The translations under genes and the position numbers were made by a program. From Streptomyces sp. ITFR-21 (lineage in GTDB: Bacteria; Actinomycetota; Actinomycetes; Streptomycetales; Streptomycetaceae), in the NCBI RefSeq assembly GCF_031844685.1, contig NZ_CP134605.1, positions 4,399,001 through 4,463,000 of the forward strand: DNA of 64,000 nt, in the 5' to 3' direction. The notes under the pieces were generated by a model, which was not told the origin of the DNA, ran no database searches, and saw only the letters and a program-made list of their open reading frames with translations. Below, piece by piece: positions 24,455 to 36,321 of the stretch; positions within the stretch are counted from its first letter, which is position 1; each line of letters begins with the position of its first letter.

Positions 24455-25912
24455 TCAGGCGGGCTTGACGGACTGCGCGATCCGGTCGCCGACGTGCTGG
24501 TCGATACTGCGCCAGTACGCCAGCGCGCGCTCCAGTACCGGCGCGCTCACACCGTCGCCGAGGTGCCAGGCGACATTGGACACCAACCGGTCGCGGGCCG
24601 CGTCGTCCAGCACCTCGCGCACCATCGTGCCGGCCTGCCCGAAGTCGTCGTCCTGCGCGTGCGGGCTGTACGCCTCGCGGACCATGTCGCCGGCCGCCTG
24701 CCAGCCGGCGATGTCCCCGTACACCTGCGGGGACGCGTGCGGGCCGCCGTAGGAGTTGGGCGCGTAGGGCGCCCCCACCCGGTTCGGCTCGAAGCGCATC
24801 GCGCCGTCCTTGGCGTAGGAGTGCACCGGCACGTGCGGGCGGTTCGGCGGCAGCTGGGCGTAGTTCGGGCCGATCCGGTACCGGTGGGTGTCCGGGTAGG
24901 AGAAGAGCCGGCCGAGCAGCATCTTGTCCGGCGAGGGAGCGATGCCCGGCACCATGCTGGACGGCTCGAACGCGGCCTGCTCGATGTGGACGAAGTAGTC
25001 CTCCGGGTTGGCGTCCAGCGTCATCCGGCCGACCTCGATCAGCGGGTAGTCGCCGTGCGGCCACACCTTGGTCAGGTCGAACGGGTTGAACCGGTAGCCG
25101 GCGGCGTCCTCGAACGGCATGACCTGGACCTTCAGCGTCCACGAGGGGTGGTCGCCGCGGTCGATCGCCTCCCACAGGTCCTGCCGGTGGAAGTCCGCGT
25201 TCTGCCCGGCCAGCTCGTCGGCCCGCTCCTGGGTGAGGAAGTCGACGCCCTGGTCGGTCTTGAAGTGGTACTTGATCCAGAACTTCTCGCCCGAGCCGTT
25301 GATCCACATGTAGGTGTGCGAGCCGTAGCCGTTCATGTGGCGGTACGAGCGCGGGATGCCGCGGTCGCCCATCAGCCAGGTGACCTGGTGCGCGGACTCC
25401 GGGGAGAGCGTCCAGAAGTCCCACTGCATGTCGTTGTCCCGCAGCCCGTTGTCCGGGCGGCGCTTCTGGCTGCGGATGAAGTCCTGGAACTTGATGGTGT
25501 CGCGGACGAAGAACACCGGGGTGTTGTTGCCGACCAGGTCGTAGTTGCCGTGGTCGGTGTAGAACTTCAGCGCGAAGCCGCGCGGGTCGCGCCAGGTGTC
25601 CGGGCTGCCCTGCTCACCGGCGACGGTGGAGAAGCGGGCCAGCATCTTCGTGGTGCGGCCCGGCTGGAACAGGTCGGCCTTGGTGAACCGGCTGACGTCG
25701 TTGGTCACCTCGAAGCGGCCGTACGCCCCGCTGCCCTTGGCGTGCACCACCCGTTCGGGGACCCGCTCCCGGTTGAACTGGGCCATCTTCTCGATCAGGT
25801 AGTGGTCCTGGAGCAGGATCGGCCCGTCGCGGCCGACGGTCAGGGAGTGCTCGTCGCTCTCCACCGGGATACCGGCGTTGTTGGTCGTGTACTGGAAGTT
25901 CGATGTGGTCAT
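24455..25912 (-). CDS. Monofunctional haem catalase (clade 3, small subunit)
   Basis: 485 residues, GGGAGG nine bases before the ATG. It degrades hydrogen peroxide in the cytosol. The active-site His is in [12 protein letters not shown] (about 54), the Asn in [11 protein letters not shown] (about 127-129), and the proximal haem-ligand Tyr in [15 protein letters not shown] (about 337-340). The length (about 480-490) and the ending fit clade 3 catalases, the KatA type of bacteria. Start [19 protein letters not shown] is typical. It is a single gene on the minus strand between a hairpin at 25982-26021 and the terminator at 24391-24433. No Fur-type regulator lies next to it, unlike the catR-catA pair known in S. 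coelicolor. Confidence 0.96.
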   Translation of the reverse strand: MTTSNFQYTTNNAGIPVESDEHSLTVGRDGPILLQDHYLIEKMAQFNRERVPERVVHAKGSGAYGRFEVTNDVSRFTKADLFQPGRTTKMLARFSTVAGEQGSPDTWRDPRGFALKFYTDHGNYDLVGNNTPVFFVRDTIKFQDFIRSQKRRPDNGLRDNDMQWDFWTLSPESAHQVTWLMGDRGIPRSYRHMNGYGSHTYMWINGSGEKFWIKYHFKTDQGVDFLTQERADELAGQNADFHRQDLWEAIDRGDHPSWTLKVQVMPFEDAAGYRFNPFDLTKVWPHGDYPLIEVGRMTLDANPEDYFVHIEQAAFEPSSMVPGIAPSPDKMLLGRLFSYPDTHRYRIGPNYAQLPPNRPHVPVHSYAKDGAMRFEPNRVGAPYAPNSYGGPHASPQVYGDIAGWQAAGDMVREAYSPHAQDDDFGQAGTMVREVLDDAARDRLVSNVAWHLGDGVSAPVLERALAYWRSIDQHVGDRIAQSVKPA

Positions 25913-25981
25913 CGGGGAGTTCCTCCCGCCCGGTGCCGGTCTGCGGACACCGCGGATCGCGTCGCGTCAGGTGGCTGCTAC

Positions 25982-26021
25982 CCACCCTCGCACCGAACGT
26001 GCCCGTTGGCACGCTGGGTGG
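25982..26021 (-). terminator. Hairpin between SpoIIE-type gene and catalase
   Basis: Nested inverted repeats: inner CGTGCC (25998-26003) / GGCACG (26008-26013) and outer CCACCC (25982-25987) / GGGTGG (26016-26021). It is placed after the stop of the upstream minus-strand gene and within the leader region of the catalase, so it may be a terminator or a leader structure. Confidence 0.45.
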
Positions 26022-26080
26022 TGATTCGACCACTGCGCGTGTCGGAATCCGCGGCGCCGAGGAGGTCCCGACGACAGGCC

Positions 26081-28234
26081 CTAGCCGAGCGGCAGCTCGA
26101 ACCACACCACCTTCCCCGCGCCCAGCCGGGTGGCGCCCCAGCGCTGGGCCATCCGGTTCACCAGGTACAGGCCGCGCCCGCCCTCCTCCTCGGGGGCCGC
26201 GTGCCGCATCCGGGGCAGCAGCGGCGCGTCGTCGCCGACCTCGCAGCGCAGCACGTCGGTGCGCAGCAGCCGCAGCGTGATCGGGCGCTCGGCGTACCGC
26301 ACGGCGTTGGTGACGATCTCGCTGACCAGCAGTTCGGCGGCGTCCAGCTGCTCGTCCAGGCTCCAGCGGCGCAGCGCCTGCCGGACCAGCCGGCGGGCCC
26401 GGCCGGCGGTCTGGGCCTGCGGCTCCAGGAACCAGTACGCGACGTCGCTGGGTGCGATCCCGTCGAAGCGGGCGGCCAGCAGCGCGATGTCGTCGTCCCG
26501 GTCGCCGGGGCCGAGGATCTCCAGCACCTCGTCGCACAACGGCTCCAGCGGCGGCGGCGACACCACGCTGGCGGCATCCCGCAGCCGCTCCCTGAGCAGT
26601 TCGATACCGCCCCACACGTCCCGGCTGCGGGACTCGACCAGGCCGTCGGTGTAGAGCAGCAGCGTCGCCCCGGCGGGCGCCGGCAGCTCGACCGCCTCGA
26701 ACGGCACCCCGCCGACGCCGATCGGCGCGCCCGGCGGCACCCGCAGCACCTCCGCGTGGCCGTCGGCGTGCAGCAGCACCGGCGGCGGATGGCCCGCGTT
26801 GGCCACCACCAGCCGGTGCGCGATCGGGTCGTAGACCGCGTACACGCAGGTCGCCATCCGGTCCTGGCCGAGCCGCTGGGCCTGCTCGTCCAGGTGGTAG
26901 AGCACCTCCTGCGGCGCCAGGTCGAGTCCGGCCAGTGTCTGGACGGTGGTCCGCAGCTGGCCCATGATCGCCGCCGACGTCATCGAGTGGCCCATCACGT
27001 CGCCGACCACCAGCGCCACCCGGCTGCCGGGCAGCGGGATCGCGTCGTACCAGTCGCCGCCGACCCGGGCGGACTCCGCCGCCGGAAGGTACCTGCTGGC
27101 CAGCTGGACACCGGTGGGCTGCGGCAGCGAGTCGGGCAGCATCTCGCGCTGGAGGGCGTCGGCGATGTACGCCTCGCGCCCGTACAGCACCGCCTTGTCC
27201 ACCCCGAGCGCCGTGTGGGTGGCGAGCTGCGCGGCCACCAGCAGGTCGTCGGCCTCGAACGGCGGCCGGTCGACCCGGCGCAGCAGCACCGCGGCGCCGA
27301 TCACCCGGCGGCGCCCCCGCAGCGGCGCCACCAGCGCGCGGCGGCCGGTCGGCAGTGGGCTGTCCGGGTTGCCGAGCAGTTCCGCGAGCGCGTCCGCGGC
27401 CCGCAGTGACTCGGTGAACACCGGGCGCACCCCGCGCAGCACCTCCGCCAGCGGCCCGTCCAGCAGCACCCCGACCGGCTCCGAGCCGTACGACGGCTCC
27501 AGCGCGGGCAGCACCGGCACCGCGCCCACCGGCGCGTCCTCCTCGGACGGCCCGTCCAGCCCGCCGTCGGCCCGGCGCAGCCGCAGCCGCAGCGGCCCCG
27601 ACGGCTGCTCGTCGCCGACCGGCAGCGGATCGCGCAGATAGACCAGGATCGCGTCGGCGAAGGCCGGCACCGCCGAGCGGCACAGGCCGAGCAGGATCTC
27701 GTCCAGATCCAGCCCGCGGGCGATCCGCCGGGTCGCGGCCCCGACGTAGCGCAGCCGGTCCGCCTCGGGGCCGGTCTGCACGGGCATCGGGATGCGCATG
27801 CCCACCGAGTCCTCGTCCCCGGGGTGGCCGGCCGCCTCCAGCGGACCACCGCGCGGCGGTCTGCTCAGGTACGCGCCCAACGTCTCACTCCCGTCCGTCG
27901 TCCCCGGTACCCATCCACTGCCGTGCGCCGGGATCGGCGGCAGCGGCGGCAGGTCGGCGTGCGGCCCCTCGTACGGTACGGGGTCGCCCTCGTCCTTCTT
28001 ACCCTCGGGGTCGCCGTCCTCCGCGGGGCCGGCGTCCTCGTGCGCGGCGGGCCGGTACGGGTCGCCGCCCTGGCCGAGGGCGTGCGTGTACCACCCGTCC
28101 GCGGAGTCCAGGGAGTGCGGCGGGTGGGCCGGCGCCGGGGGAAGCGGTGCAGCCCCCAGCGGGGGGCCATAGGGGTGTGCGGGGGCTCCCGGGAGGGGGT
28201 CCGCGGTGGGCGGGTGGGGCGGGTCCGTGGTCAC
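26081..28234 (-). CDS. PP2C (SpoIIE-type) phosphatase with GAF and HATPase domains
   Basis: 717 residues, GTG start at 28234 with only a weak ribosome-binding site. A Pro-rich disordered region (about 1-130) is followed by a GAF-like sensor (about 145-345; RRIARGLDLDEILLGLCR). The PP2C phosphatase follows (about 360-570; GGDWYDAIPL and GDVMGHSMTSA provide the metal-binding Asp, with YTDGLVESR). A C-terminal GHKL ATPase of the RsbW type ends the chain (about 590-717; LVSEIVTNAVRYAERPI, EEEGGRGLYLVNRM). Such proteins carry phosphatase and anti-sigma kinase modules in one chain and act in sigma-B-like partner switching. The sensed signal is unknown. Two further proteins of this family are at 57619-62846. 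Confidence 0.92.
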   Translation of the reverse strand: MTTDPPHPPTADPLPGAPAHPYGPPLGAAPLPPAPAHPPHSLDSADGWYTHALGQGGDPYRPAAHEDAGPAEDGDPEGKKDEGDPVPYEGPHADLPPLPPIPAHGSGWVPGTTDGSETLGAYLSRPPRGGPLEAAGHPGDEDSVGMRIPMPVQTGPEADRLRYVGAATRRIARGLDLDEILLGLCRSAVPAFADAILVYLRDPLPVGDEQPSGPLRLRLRRADGGLDGPSEEDAPVGAVPVLPALEPSYGSEPVGVLLDGPLAEVLRGVRPVFTESLRAADALAELLGNPDSPLPTGRRALVAPLRGRRRVIGAAVLLRRVDRPPFEADDLLVAAQLATHTALGVDKAVLYGREAYIADALQREMLPDSLPQPTGVQLASRYLPAAESARVGGDWYDAIPLPGSRVALVVGDVMGHSMTSAAIMGQLRTTVQTLAGLDLAPQEVLYHLDEQAQRLGQDRMATCVYAVYDPIAHRLVVANAGHPPPVLLHADGHAEVLRVPPGAPIGVGGVPFEAVELPAPAGATLLLYTDGLVESRSRDVWGGIELLRERLRDAASVVSPPPLEPLCDEVLEILGPGDRDDDIALLAARFDGIAPSDVAYWFLEPQAQTAGRARRLVRQALRRWSLDEQLDAAELLVSEIVTNAVRYAERPITLRLLRTDVLRCEVGDDAPLLPRMRHAAPEEEGGRGLYLVNRMAQRWGATRLGAGKVVWFELPLG

Positions 28235-28301
28235 GCGAGTCGTTCCATCCGTCGGTGCGCCGCCGCGGGCCGGCGTGCGGCGGGGCTCGGGCCTGTGCAG
28301 G

Positions 28302-28997
28302 TCAGGCGCGTCGGCAGTAGAGGAAGATCTGCTCCTCCGGCGGCACGTCGATGGTCGCCGGTGCGTAGGCGTACGAATCCTCCTTGATCACGTCGAAGCC
28401 TGCCTCTGTCACGATCTGGCGCAGTTCATCCCGTAGGTAACCCGATACCCGGATCGTGTTACCGATGAACGGAATGGCCACATCGTCCACGTCCGCCTCG
28501 ACCATGGACAGCGCCAGCAGCCCGTCGGGCTCCAGCAGTTCGTGGATGGCCCGCAGCGTGGGCGGGATCTCCGCCTTGGGCAGCATCAGCAGCGCGAAGA
28601 ACGCGGCCACCCCGGCGAAGGCCCCGGTCGCCAGCGGACCGCCGTCCCGTTCGCCGATGTCCGCCATGTCCGCCAGGATGTAGTTGGCCTCCGGTACGTT
28701 CCGCTGCGCTATGGCCAGCATTCCGGCCGACAGGTCCAGACCGGTCACCCGCAGCTCCGCGTCGGCGAGCTGCCGTGCGGTCGGCAGCCCCGTACCGCAG
28801 GCGAGGTCCAGTACCCGGGCGCCGGGCGGCAGCGTGGCGGCCAGCCAGGCGCCGGCCGAGATCTGACCCTCCTTGTGCGGGAACGCCTCGTCGTACCGGT
28901 CGCCGATCGCGTCGAACGCCTCGGCCTGTCCGGCGCGGTCCCGGCCCAGCGCCACGGCCTCGGCGTCGGGCAGCTGCTCATGATTGCCGGTTCCCAC
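28302..28997 (-). CDS. Class I SAM-dependent methyltransferase
   Basis: 231 residues, GTG start with GGGAGG about 11 bases upstream. The Rossmann fold is clear: motif I ARVLDLACGTGLPTA (about 62-74), motif II LRVTGLDLSAGML, motif III NYILADMADIG. The post-motif region reads DGLLALSMVEADVDD. The N-terminus has FDAIGDRYDEAFPHKEGQ, as in UbiE/methyltransf_25-type proteins. The substrate is unknown. It lies alone between the PP2C gene and the DUF402 gene, same strand as both, with 67 bp to the former. Confidence 0.88.
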   Translation of the reverse strand: MGTGNHEQLPDAEAVALGRDRAGQAEAFDAIGDRYDEAFPHKEGQISAGAWLAATLPPGARVLDLACGTGLPTARQLADAELRVTGLDLSAGMLAIAQRNVPEANYILADMADIGERDGGPLATGAFAGVAAFFALLMLPKAEIPPTLRAIHELLEPDGLLALSMVEADVDDVAIPFIGNTIRVSGYLRDELRQIVTEAGFDVIKEDSYAYAPATIDVPPEEQIFLYCRRA

Positions 28998-29329
28998 TGC
29001 TCAGGGCCTCCCTGACTGTCCGCGCGAGCTGGCTGGTGTGGTGGTGGGGCGTGGGGCGTACTGCCGGGTGCGATGTGGCTGAGGCATATGCCACGGGGGA
29101 GCGCGAACCGCACTCCCGTGACGTGGCGTCAAACTCTAGGCCGAGGATGGCAATTGTGCAGTCTTCCGGAGGACGATCCTACGGTCGCGGGTCCGGTGTG
29201 CAACAAGGGGCTCGGGCGGATCGGCCGCCCGGCGGCCCGCTCGCCCGGCGGGCCCGGCGCGCGGACCCGTTCGGCCGATGGTCCGGCGCGCCGTCCGGCG
29301 GAGCCGTTCCGGCGCGCCGCCCGGCCGGC
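28998..29329. other. 332-bp gap between DUF402 and methyltransferase genes
   Basis: No gene is supported. It contains a relatively AT-rich patch at about 29120-29165 (GCGTCAAACTCTAGGCC, GGCAATTGTGCAG) that is the best place for the methyltransferase promoter on the minus strand. The remainder next to the DUF402 stop is made of short GC repeats (CGGCGCGCCG-like). Confidence 0.5.
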
Positions 29330-30007
29330 TCATTCCGCGGGCCGGTCCCAGTCGGCCGGCAGCCCCGGCACCGGCCAGGACGGATCGGGCCGCCAGTCCT
29401 GCCAGCCCTCGCCGAACGGCGGCCCCCAGGCCCGGATCGCCGCCACCGCCCGCTGCCCGGCCTGCCGGACCCGGGCCGCCAGCTCGCCGGACATCAAACC
29501 GTCGACCTGCGCCTGCGCGAACTCGTCCTCGTCCCGCCAGCGCCAGCTGCGGTCGGGGTGCACCGAGATGTCCAGGAAGTGGTCCTCCGAGTCCACCCCG
29601 CCCGACCAGCGGCGCAGCGGTTCCTCCAGGTTCACGTACCAGCTGCGGAACCGCCAGCCCTCGTCCCAGAACAGCCACACCGACCAGGGCTCGCCCGGCC
29701 GGGCCAGCTTGAGTACCCCCGTACCCCACCACTGCTCCCGGGACGCCACCCGCGGCTTGCGGTACCGGGTCGCCAGCGGCTCCCGGAACACCGGCGTCCC
29801 GTCGGCCAGCACCGGCTTCACACACGGCGTGCCGGGCGCCAGCCACACCGCCAGCAGCTCCGCGTCGTCGCGCACCACGGTCACCGGCCGGCAGATGTGC
29901 ACGTCGTCGGTCCCGTTGCCGCGATAGCGCCACAGCACCTGATCGCCGGGGGCCCAGAAATGCCGCTGCGGTCCGTTCCTGAATGCGGTGTCGACGTCGG
30001 CTGTCAT
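29330..30007 (-). CDS. DUF402 domain protein
   Basis: 225 residues from ATG 30007. The DUF402 (Ntdp-like, FomD-like) beta-barrel is recognised by VLWRYRGN, the REQWWGTGVLKL segment, VWLFWDEGWRFRSWYVNLEEPLRR, and the metal-binding DSEDHFLDISVHPD with RWRDEDEFAQAQ. Members characterised elsewhere are nucleoside di/triphosphatases or hydrolyse nucleotidyl-phosphonate intermediates in fosfomycin synthesis. The acidic residues for two metal ions are present here, so a phosphohydrolase is likely, though the substrate is unknown. It is followed by the fumC gene only 23 bp upstream on the same strand, so the two may be cotranscribed. Confidence 0.85.
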   Translation of the reverse strand: MTADVDTAFRNGPQRHFWAPGDQVLWRYRGNGTDDVHICRPVTVVRDDAELLAVWLAPGTPCVKPVLADGTPVFREPLATRYRKPRVASREQWWGTGVLKLARPGEPWSVWLFWDEGWRFRSWYVNLEEPLRRWSGGVDSEDHFLDISVHPDRSWRWRDEDEFAQAQVDGLMSGELAARVRQAGQRAVAAIRAWGPPFGEGWQDWRPDPSWPVPGLPADWDRPAE

Positions 30008-30030
30008 GAACAGAGCTTACGGAGCGGGTG

Positions 30031-31416
30031 TTACGGGCGCGTCATACGCAGCACGTCGAGTGCCTCGTCGAGTTGCCTTTCGGTCAGCTGCCCGCGCTCC
30101 ACATAACCGCCCTCGATGACCACCTCGCGGATCGTCCTGCGCTCGGCCAGCGACCTTTTGACGACCTTCGCCGCCTCCTCGTAGCCGATGTAGCGGTTGA
30201 GCGGGGTCACCACGGACGGCGAGGACTCCGCGTACTCCCGGGCCCGCTCGACGTGGGCGGTGATGCCGCCGACCGTGCGCTCGGCGAGCAGCCGGGTGAC
30301 GTTCGCCAGCAGCCGCACCGACTCCAGCACGTTGCGGGCGATCACCGGCAACATCACGTTCAACTCGAAATTGCCTGCCGCACCTGCCGTCGCAATGGCC
30401 GCGTCGTTGCCGGTCACCTGGGCGGCCACCATCAGCACCGCCTCCGGAATCACCGGGTTCACCTTCCCCGGCATGATGCTCGACCCCGGCTGCAGATCGG
30501 GCAGGCTGATCTCGCCCAGACCGGTCCGCGGGCCCGACGCCATCCAGCGCAGGTCGTTGGCGATCTTCGTCAGGCCGACCGCGATGGTCCGCAGCTGGCC
30601 GGAGGTCTCCACGATGCCGTCCCGGGCGCCCTGGGCCTCGAAATGGTTGCGCGCCTCCGTCAGCGGCAGCCCGGTCGCCGCCGCCACCTCGGCGATCACC
30701 GCGGCCGAGAACCCGGCGGGCGTGTTGATCCCGGTCCCCACCGCCGTCCCGCCCAGCGGCAGCTCGGCCAGCCGCGGCAGCGACGCCCCCAGCCGCTCGA
30801 TCCCGTACCGCACCTGCGCCGCGTACCCGCCGAACTCCTGGCCCAGCGTCACGGGCGTGGCGTCCATCAGATGCGTCCGGCCGGCCTTGACCACGGTCGC
30901 GAACTCGGCGGCCTTCGCCTCCAGCGCCTCGGCGAGCCCGCGCAGCGCGGGGATCAGGTCCCGGGTCACCGCCGCCGTCGCGGCGATGTGGATCGAGGAG
31001 GGGAACACGTCGTTCGACGACTGCGAGGCGTTCACGTGGTCGTTCGGGTGCACGGGCCGGCCCAGCCGCTCGGTGGCGAGCGTCGCGATCACCTCGTTCG
31101 CGTTCATGTTCGACGAGGTGCCCGAGCCGGTCTGGAACACGTCGACCGGGAACTGCGCGTCCCACCTGCCCTCGGCCACCTCCCCGGCCGCCTGCTCGAT
31201 GGCCTCCGCGACCTCCTTGTCCACCACCCCCAGCCGTGCGTTGACCCTCGCCGCGGCGGCCTTGATCCGGGCCAGCGCCTCGATGTGCGCCCGCTCGATC
31301 CGCTGCCCGGAGATCGGGAAGTTCTCCACCGCCCGCTGCGTCTGCGCCCGCCACTTCGCCTCGCGGGGCACCCGCACCTCGCCCATCGAGTCGTGCTCGA
31401 TCCGGTAGTCGTCCAT
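30031..31416 (-). CDS. fumC: Class II fumarate hydratase
   Basis: 461 residues from ATG 31416. It interconverts fumarate and malate in the TCA cycle and is iron independent. The superfamily signature [15 protein letters not shown] (about 312-326) is intact. Other conserved stretches are [15 protein letters not shown], the catalytic His loop [12 protein letters not shown] and [19 protein letters not shown], with substrate-binding [10 protein letters not shown]. It is preceded 102 bp upstream by the class I enzyme gene in the same direction. The pair is arranged as in S. coelicolor as far as I recall. Confidence 0.96.
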   Translation of the reverse strand: MDDYRIEHDSMGEVRVPREAKWRAQTQRAVENFPISGQRIERAHIEALARIKAAAARVNARLGVVDKEVAEAIEQAAGEVAEGRWDAQFPVDVFQTGSGTSSNMNANEVIATLATERLGRPVHPNDHVNASQSSNDVFPSSIHIAATAAVTRDLIPALRGLAEALEAKAAEFATVVKAGRTHLMDATPVTLGQEFGGYAAQVRYGIERLGASLPRLAELPLGGTAVGTGINTPAGFSAAVIAEVAAATGLPLTEARNHFEAQGARDGIVETSGQLRTIAVGLTKIANDLRWMASGPRTGLGEISLPDLQPGSSIMPGKVNPVIPEAVLMVAAQVTGNDAAIATAGAAGNFELNVMLPVIARNVLESVRLLANVTRLLAERTVGGITAHVERAREYAESSPSVVTPLNRYIGYEEAAKVVKRSLAERRTIREVVIEGGYVERGQLTERQLDEALDVLRMTRP

Positions 31417-31518
31417 GCCTTGTACAGTGCCCCGCCGCGAGCCGTTTGTTCCCGACGCCGCCAGGACCCGCCCGGCCGCGTCGGGACCGGGCCGGGGGGC
31501 GCGCGGCCGGGCGGCCGG

Positions 31519-33174
<1,656 letters not shown>

Positions 33175-33463
33175 GGGGGACAATCCTCACTCGGCTGCGA
33201 CGACGCTGAAGCGGAGTCAATCGTAGGACCCCCGGGGCCGGCTCCGCCGGTGAGGTCCCCCTCACCGGCGCCCCCGCCGCCCTCTGCGGCCGCCGTGCCG
33301 GGGGGCTGCCCCGGGCGGGGGCGCCGGGGAACCGCGCGGTGGGCCGCGACGGGACGGGCGCCGGGAACGCCGCACGGGGGCGGGCGGGCGTCCGGTAGGC
33401 CGTCAAGGGTTCCCTGGGGGGCGATTCCGGGGCCGTTCGGGGTAGTCGCGATCTATCGCGTTT

Positions 33464-34210
33464 GTGTACGGTGGAGCCGTGGATGAATCGCAGCTCGACA
33501 AGGGCCCGCAGCAGCCGCAGCCGACTCCGCCGGGCACCGGTGAAGAGGCAGCCGCCCCGACCCGCACCGGTGAAATCGCCACCGCACCGGTCGCCGAAAC
33601 CGAACTGCGCGCCTCGGACGCCGACCGGGACCGTATCGCCGACATCCTGCGCGACGCGCTCGCCGAGGGCCGGCTGGACGCAACCGAGCACTCCGAGCGG
33701 CTCGACCGGGTCTACGCGGCCAAGACGGTCGGCCAACTGGAGCCGCTGGTACGGGACCTGCCGGCCGGACAGCAGGCGGGAAGCGCCCCGGCGCCCGCCG
33801 CCCGCGGCCACGACGCGGGCCCGGGCGGTGAGAACCCCAAGCTGGTCGGCATCCTCGGCGGCGCCGAGCGCAGGGGCCGCTGGCGCGTCGGCAGCCGGAT
33901 CACCGCGGTCGCGGTCCTCGGCGGCGTCGAGATCGACCTGACCGAGGCGACCTTCACCGCGCCGGAGTTGGTCATCCGCTGCACCGCGGTGATGGGCGGC
34001 GTCAGCATCCGGCTGCCGGAGAACGTGACACTGCGCGGCGGCGGCGTGGTCGGCATCATGGGCGGCTCCGACATCCACGCCTTCGAGGCGCCCGACCCCG
34101 GCGCCCCCGTCGTCCGGGTCAGCGGGTTCGCCTTCTGGGGCGGCGTGGAGGCCAAGGCCAAGCGCGGCAAGAAGGTCAAGGACTGGACGAAGAAGACCCT
34201 CGAAGGCTGA
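33464..34210 (+). CDS. DUF1707 protein with LiaF-like C-terminal domain
   Basis: Up to 248 residues from GTG 33464; GTG 33479 (VDESQLDK) is an alternative, and neither has a clearly better ribosome-binding site. After a Pro/Thr-rich leader of about 45 residues comes a DUF1707 domain (about 47-95, ELRASDADRDRIADILRDALAEGRLDATEH), given here in part. The C-terminal half is a beta-helical LiaF/cell-wall-active antibiotic response domain with repeated strands (LVGILGGAERRGRW, AVAVLGGVEIDL, CTAVMGGVSIRLPE, VVGIMGGSDIHA). There is no transmembrane helix. Similar proteins act in envelope-stress sensing, but this one's role is unknown. Confidence 0.85.
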   Translation: MYGGAVDESQLDKGPQQPQPTPPGTGEEAAAPTRTGEIATAPVAETELRASDADRDRIADILRDALAEGRLDATEHSERLDRVYAAKTVGQLEPLVRDLPAGQQAGSAPAPAARGHDAGPGGENPKLVGILGGAERRGRWRVGSRITAVAVLGGVEIDLTEATFTAPELVIRCTAVMGGVSIRLPENVTLRGGGVVGIMGGSDIHAFEAPDPGAPVVRVSGFAFWGGVEAKAKRGKKVKDWTKKTLEG

Positions 34211-34553
34211 AGCTCCGGGGCTCGGCGCTCCCGGGCCCGGCGCTCTGGGGCCGAGGCCCGCAGGGCGGCCCGGTCCGGCCGCCCGGCCGTCCAGGGGCCG
34301 GGCGCGCGGATGCCCGGTACGCGCCCGCTCCGCCGTATTGCGGGTGTGCGCCCCTATTGCCGCGGGGCCGCGCGGCGCGCAGGTCGCGGAGGGTGGTGAG
34401 AAATCCTCCGGCGATGAACACGGTGCGCATGAAGTCGCGCACAGCGGGTAGGGGATGGAGCACGCCGTCGCCCGGCTGCTCAAGCATCCCCTGCCCGCGG
34501 ACCGGTCGGCGACGCCAGCGTGGCAAACGCCGAGCCGTCGTCAGGAGTTACCC
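34211..34553. other. 343-bp gap before the whiB gene
   Basis: It begins with a hairpin for the DUF1707 gene. A relatively AT-rich segment (about 34335-34450, with GCCGTATTGCGG, CCTATTGCCG and GAAATCCTCCGGCGATGAACACGG) precedes whiB and is the likely promoter and leader. An in-frame ATG at 34455 would extend WhiB by 33 residues, but the real start is better placed at GTG 34554. No separate gene is supported. Confidence 0.5.
34263..34284 (+). terminator. Hairpin after the DUF1707 gene
   Basis: Eight-bp stem GGGCGGCC (34263-34270) / GGCCGCCC (34277-34284) with a six-base loop, about 50 bp after the stop codon. Confidence 0.55.
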
Positions 34554-34910
34554 GTGCTTCAACCGATCGAGCCCGTCACGGACCCCGCTCAGCCACCAGG
34601 CCATCCGCGGGACGACGCCGGCGGCCCCTGGCACTCCGACGCGGCCTGCCGCAGCGACGAGGCGGGGCTGTTCTTCGCACCCTCCAAGGAGCCGACCGCG
34701 GCGCGCCTTTCCCGGGAGGAAGCGGCCAAGAGAGTCTGCGCCCGCTGCCCGGTCATGCTGGAATGCCGCGAACACGCCCTGCTGCAGCCCGAACCGTACG
34801 GCGTGTGGGGCGGTATGACCGCCGCCGAGCGCCGCGTGGTGCTGGCCCGCAGGCGCCGCCGCGAGGTCGAACTCCAGCGCCCCGCGGCGTCCATCGCGGC
34901 GGCCGGCTGA
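34554..34910 (+). CDS. WhiB family iron-sulfur transcription factor (WblI-like)
   Basis: 118 residues from GTG 34554, AGGAG six bases upstream. The four cluster-binding Cys are present: WHSDAAC (first) and, after a spacer, VCARCPVMLEC (three). The GVWGG turn and the basic C-terminal AT-hook-like end (ERRVVLARRRRREVELQ) complete the family pattern. Wbl proteins bind a 4Fe-4S cluster and the housekeeping sigma factor and regulate development or redox responses. Its place directly beside glpX, with convergent orientation, is that of wblI (SCO5046) in S. coelicolor as I remember it. The specific targets are unknown. Confidence 0.9.
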   Translation: MLQPIEPVTDPAQPPGHPRDDAGGPWHSDAACRSDEAGLFFAPSKEPTAARLSREEAAKRVCARCPVMLECREHALLQPEPYGVWGGMTAAERRVVLARRRRREVELQRPAASIAAAG

Positions 34911-35112
34911 CCGCACCGCGTCTTCCGACCGCCCACCGTGCCCGGGGAATACGGGGCCCCGGCGCGGCGGGCGGTCGGGAGACGCGGGCCGCGGACGGCC
35001 CGGACCACACCCCGGGCCGCAGCCGGACCGCTCCGGACGGCAGACCCGGAGACCGCACCGGAGGGCCGCACCGCCTCCGGAACGCCCCGCGCGCGCTGCC
35101 GCCCGCCGCCTG

Positions 35113-36144
35113 TCAGCGGGCCCGGTCGAAGTCGATCGCGCTGTACGCCCGCAGCTTCGACAGCCGGTGTACCGAGTCGATCTGCCGGATGGTGCCCGAC
35201 TTGGAGCGCATGACCAGCGACGACGTGGTCGCGGTCTCGGCGCGGTAGCGCACCCCGCGCAGCAACTCCCCGTCGGTGACGCCGGTCGCGACGAAGAAGA
35301 CGTTCTCCCCGCTGACCAGGTCCCCGGTGTGCAGCACCCGGTCCAGGTCGTGCCCAGCGTCCAGCGCCCGCCGCCGCTCCTCCTCGTCCTTGGGCCACAG
35401 CCGGCCCTGGATGGTGCCGCCCAGGCAGGTGATCGCGCAGGCCGCGATGATGCCCTCCGGCGTACCGCCGATGCCGAGCAGCAGGTCGACGCCGGTACCC
35501 TCGCGTACCGCCATGATCGCGCCGGCCACGTCGCCGTCCTGGATGAACTTGATCCGCGCGCCGCACTCGCGCAGCTCCCTGACGACGCCGTCGTGCCGGG
35601 GCCGGTCCAGCACCACCACCGTGACGTCCTCCGGCGCGCCGCCCTTGGCCTTGGCCACCCGGCGGACGTTCACCGACGGCGGCGCGGTGATGTCCACGAA
35701 CTCGGCCGCCTCCGGGCCCGCCACCAGCTTGTCCATGTAGAAGACCGCCGACGGGTCGAACATCGTGCCGCGGTCGGCGACCGCCAGCACCGCCACGGCG
35801 TTCGGCATGCCCTTGGCGGTCAGCGTGGTGCCGTCCACCGGGTCCACGGCCACGTCGCACTCCGGGCCGGTGCCGTCGCCGATCCGCTCCCCGTTGAAGA
35901 GCATCGGCGCCTCGTCCTTCTCGCCTTCGCCGATCACGACGACGCCGTTCATCGAGACGGTGTGCACGAGCGTGCGCATCGCCTTCACCGCGGCGCCGTC
36001 GGCCCCGTTCTTGTCGCCGCGGCCGACCCACCGCCCGGCGGCCATGGCGGCGGCCTCGGTGACCCTGACCAGCTCCAGGGCGAGATTGCGGTCGGGGGCC
36101 TCCGGGCTCACTTCGAGTTGCGGGGGCAGGTGTTGTTCGGTCAT
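35113..36144 (-). CDS. glpX: Class II fructose-1,6-bisphosphatase
   Basis: 343 residues from ATG 36144 (AAAGG upstream). It is the gluconeogenic FBPase of most actinobacteria. Metal and substrate motifs are all visible: [29 protein letters not shown], and [16 protein letters not shown] carry the acidic ligands; the substrate-binding parts are LDRPRH and the [14 protein letters not shown] loop, with KDEEERR following. The length is as expected. It is convergent to whiB and divergent from the DUF4245 gene. There is no clear hairpin in the 200 bp between glpX and whiB. Confidence 0.95.
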   Translation of the reverse strand: MTEQHLPPQLEVSPEAPDRNLALELVRVTEAAAMAAGRWVGRGDKNGADGAAVKAMRTLVHTVSMNGVVVIGEGEKDEAPMLFNGERIGDGTGPECDVAVDPVDGTTLTAKGMPNAVAVLAVADRGTMFDPSAVFYMDKLVAGPEAAEFVDITAPPSVNVRRVAKAKGGAPEDVTVVVLDRPRHDGVVRELRECGARIKFIQDGDVAGAIMAVREGTGVDLLLGIGGTPEGIIAACAITCLGGTIQGRLWPKDEEERRRALDAGHDLDRVLHTGDLVSGENVFFVATGVTDGELLRGVRYRAETATTSSLVMRSKSGTIRQIDSVHRLSKLRAYSAIDFDRAR

Positions 36145-36321
36145 CACAACGCACCTTTCTGTACGAGGACGGCCGGAATGAGGGTGCTGCGAGCCTATCC
36201 GGTGGGTGTGAATATGAGCAGGGCGGATGTCACATGAGCGCGGATGTCGTACCGGGCCGGTCGGCGCAGTCGGGCCGACCCGGCGGTCGGGGCGCGCGGG
36301 GGCATGGGGGACCATAGGGCC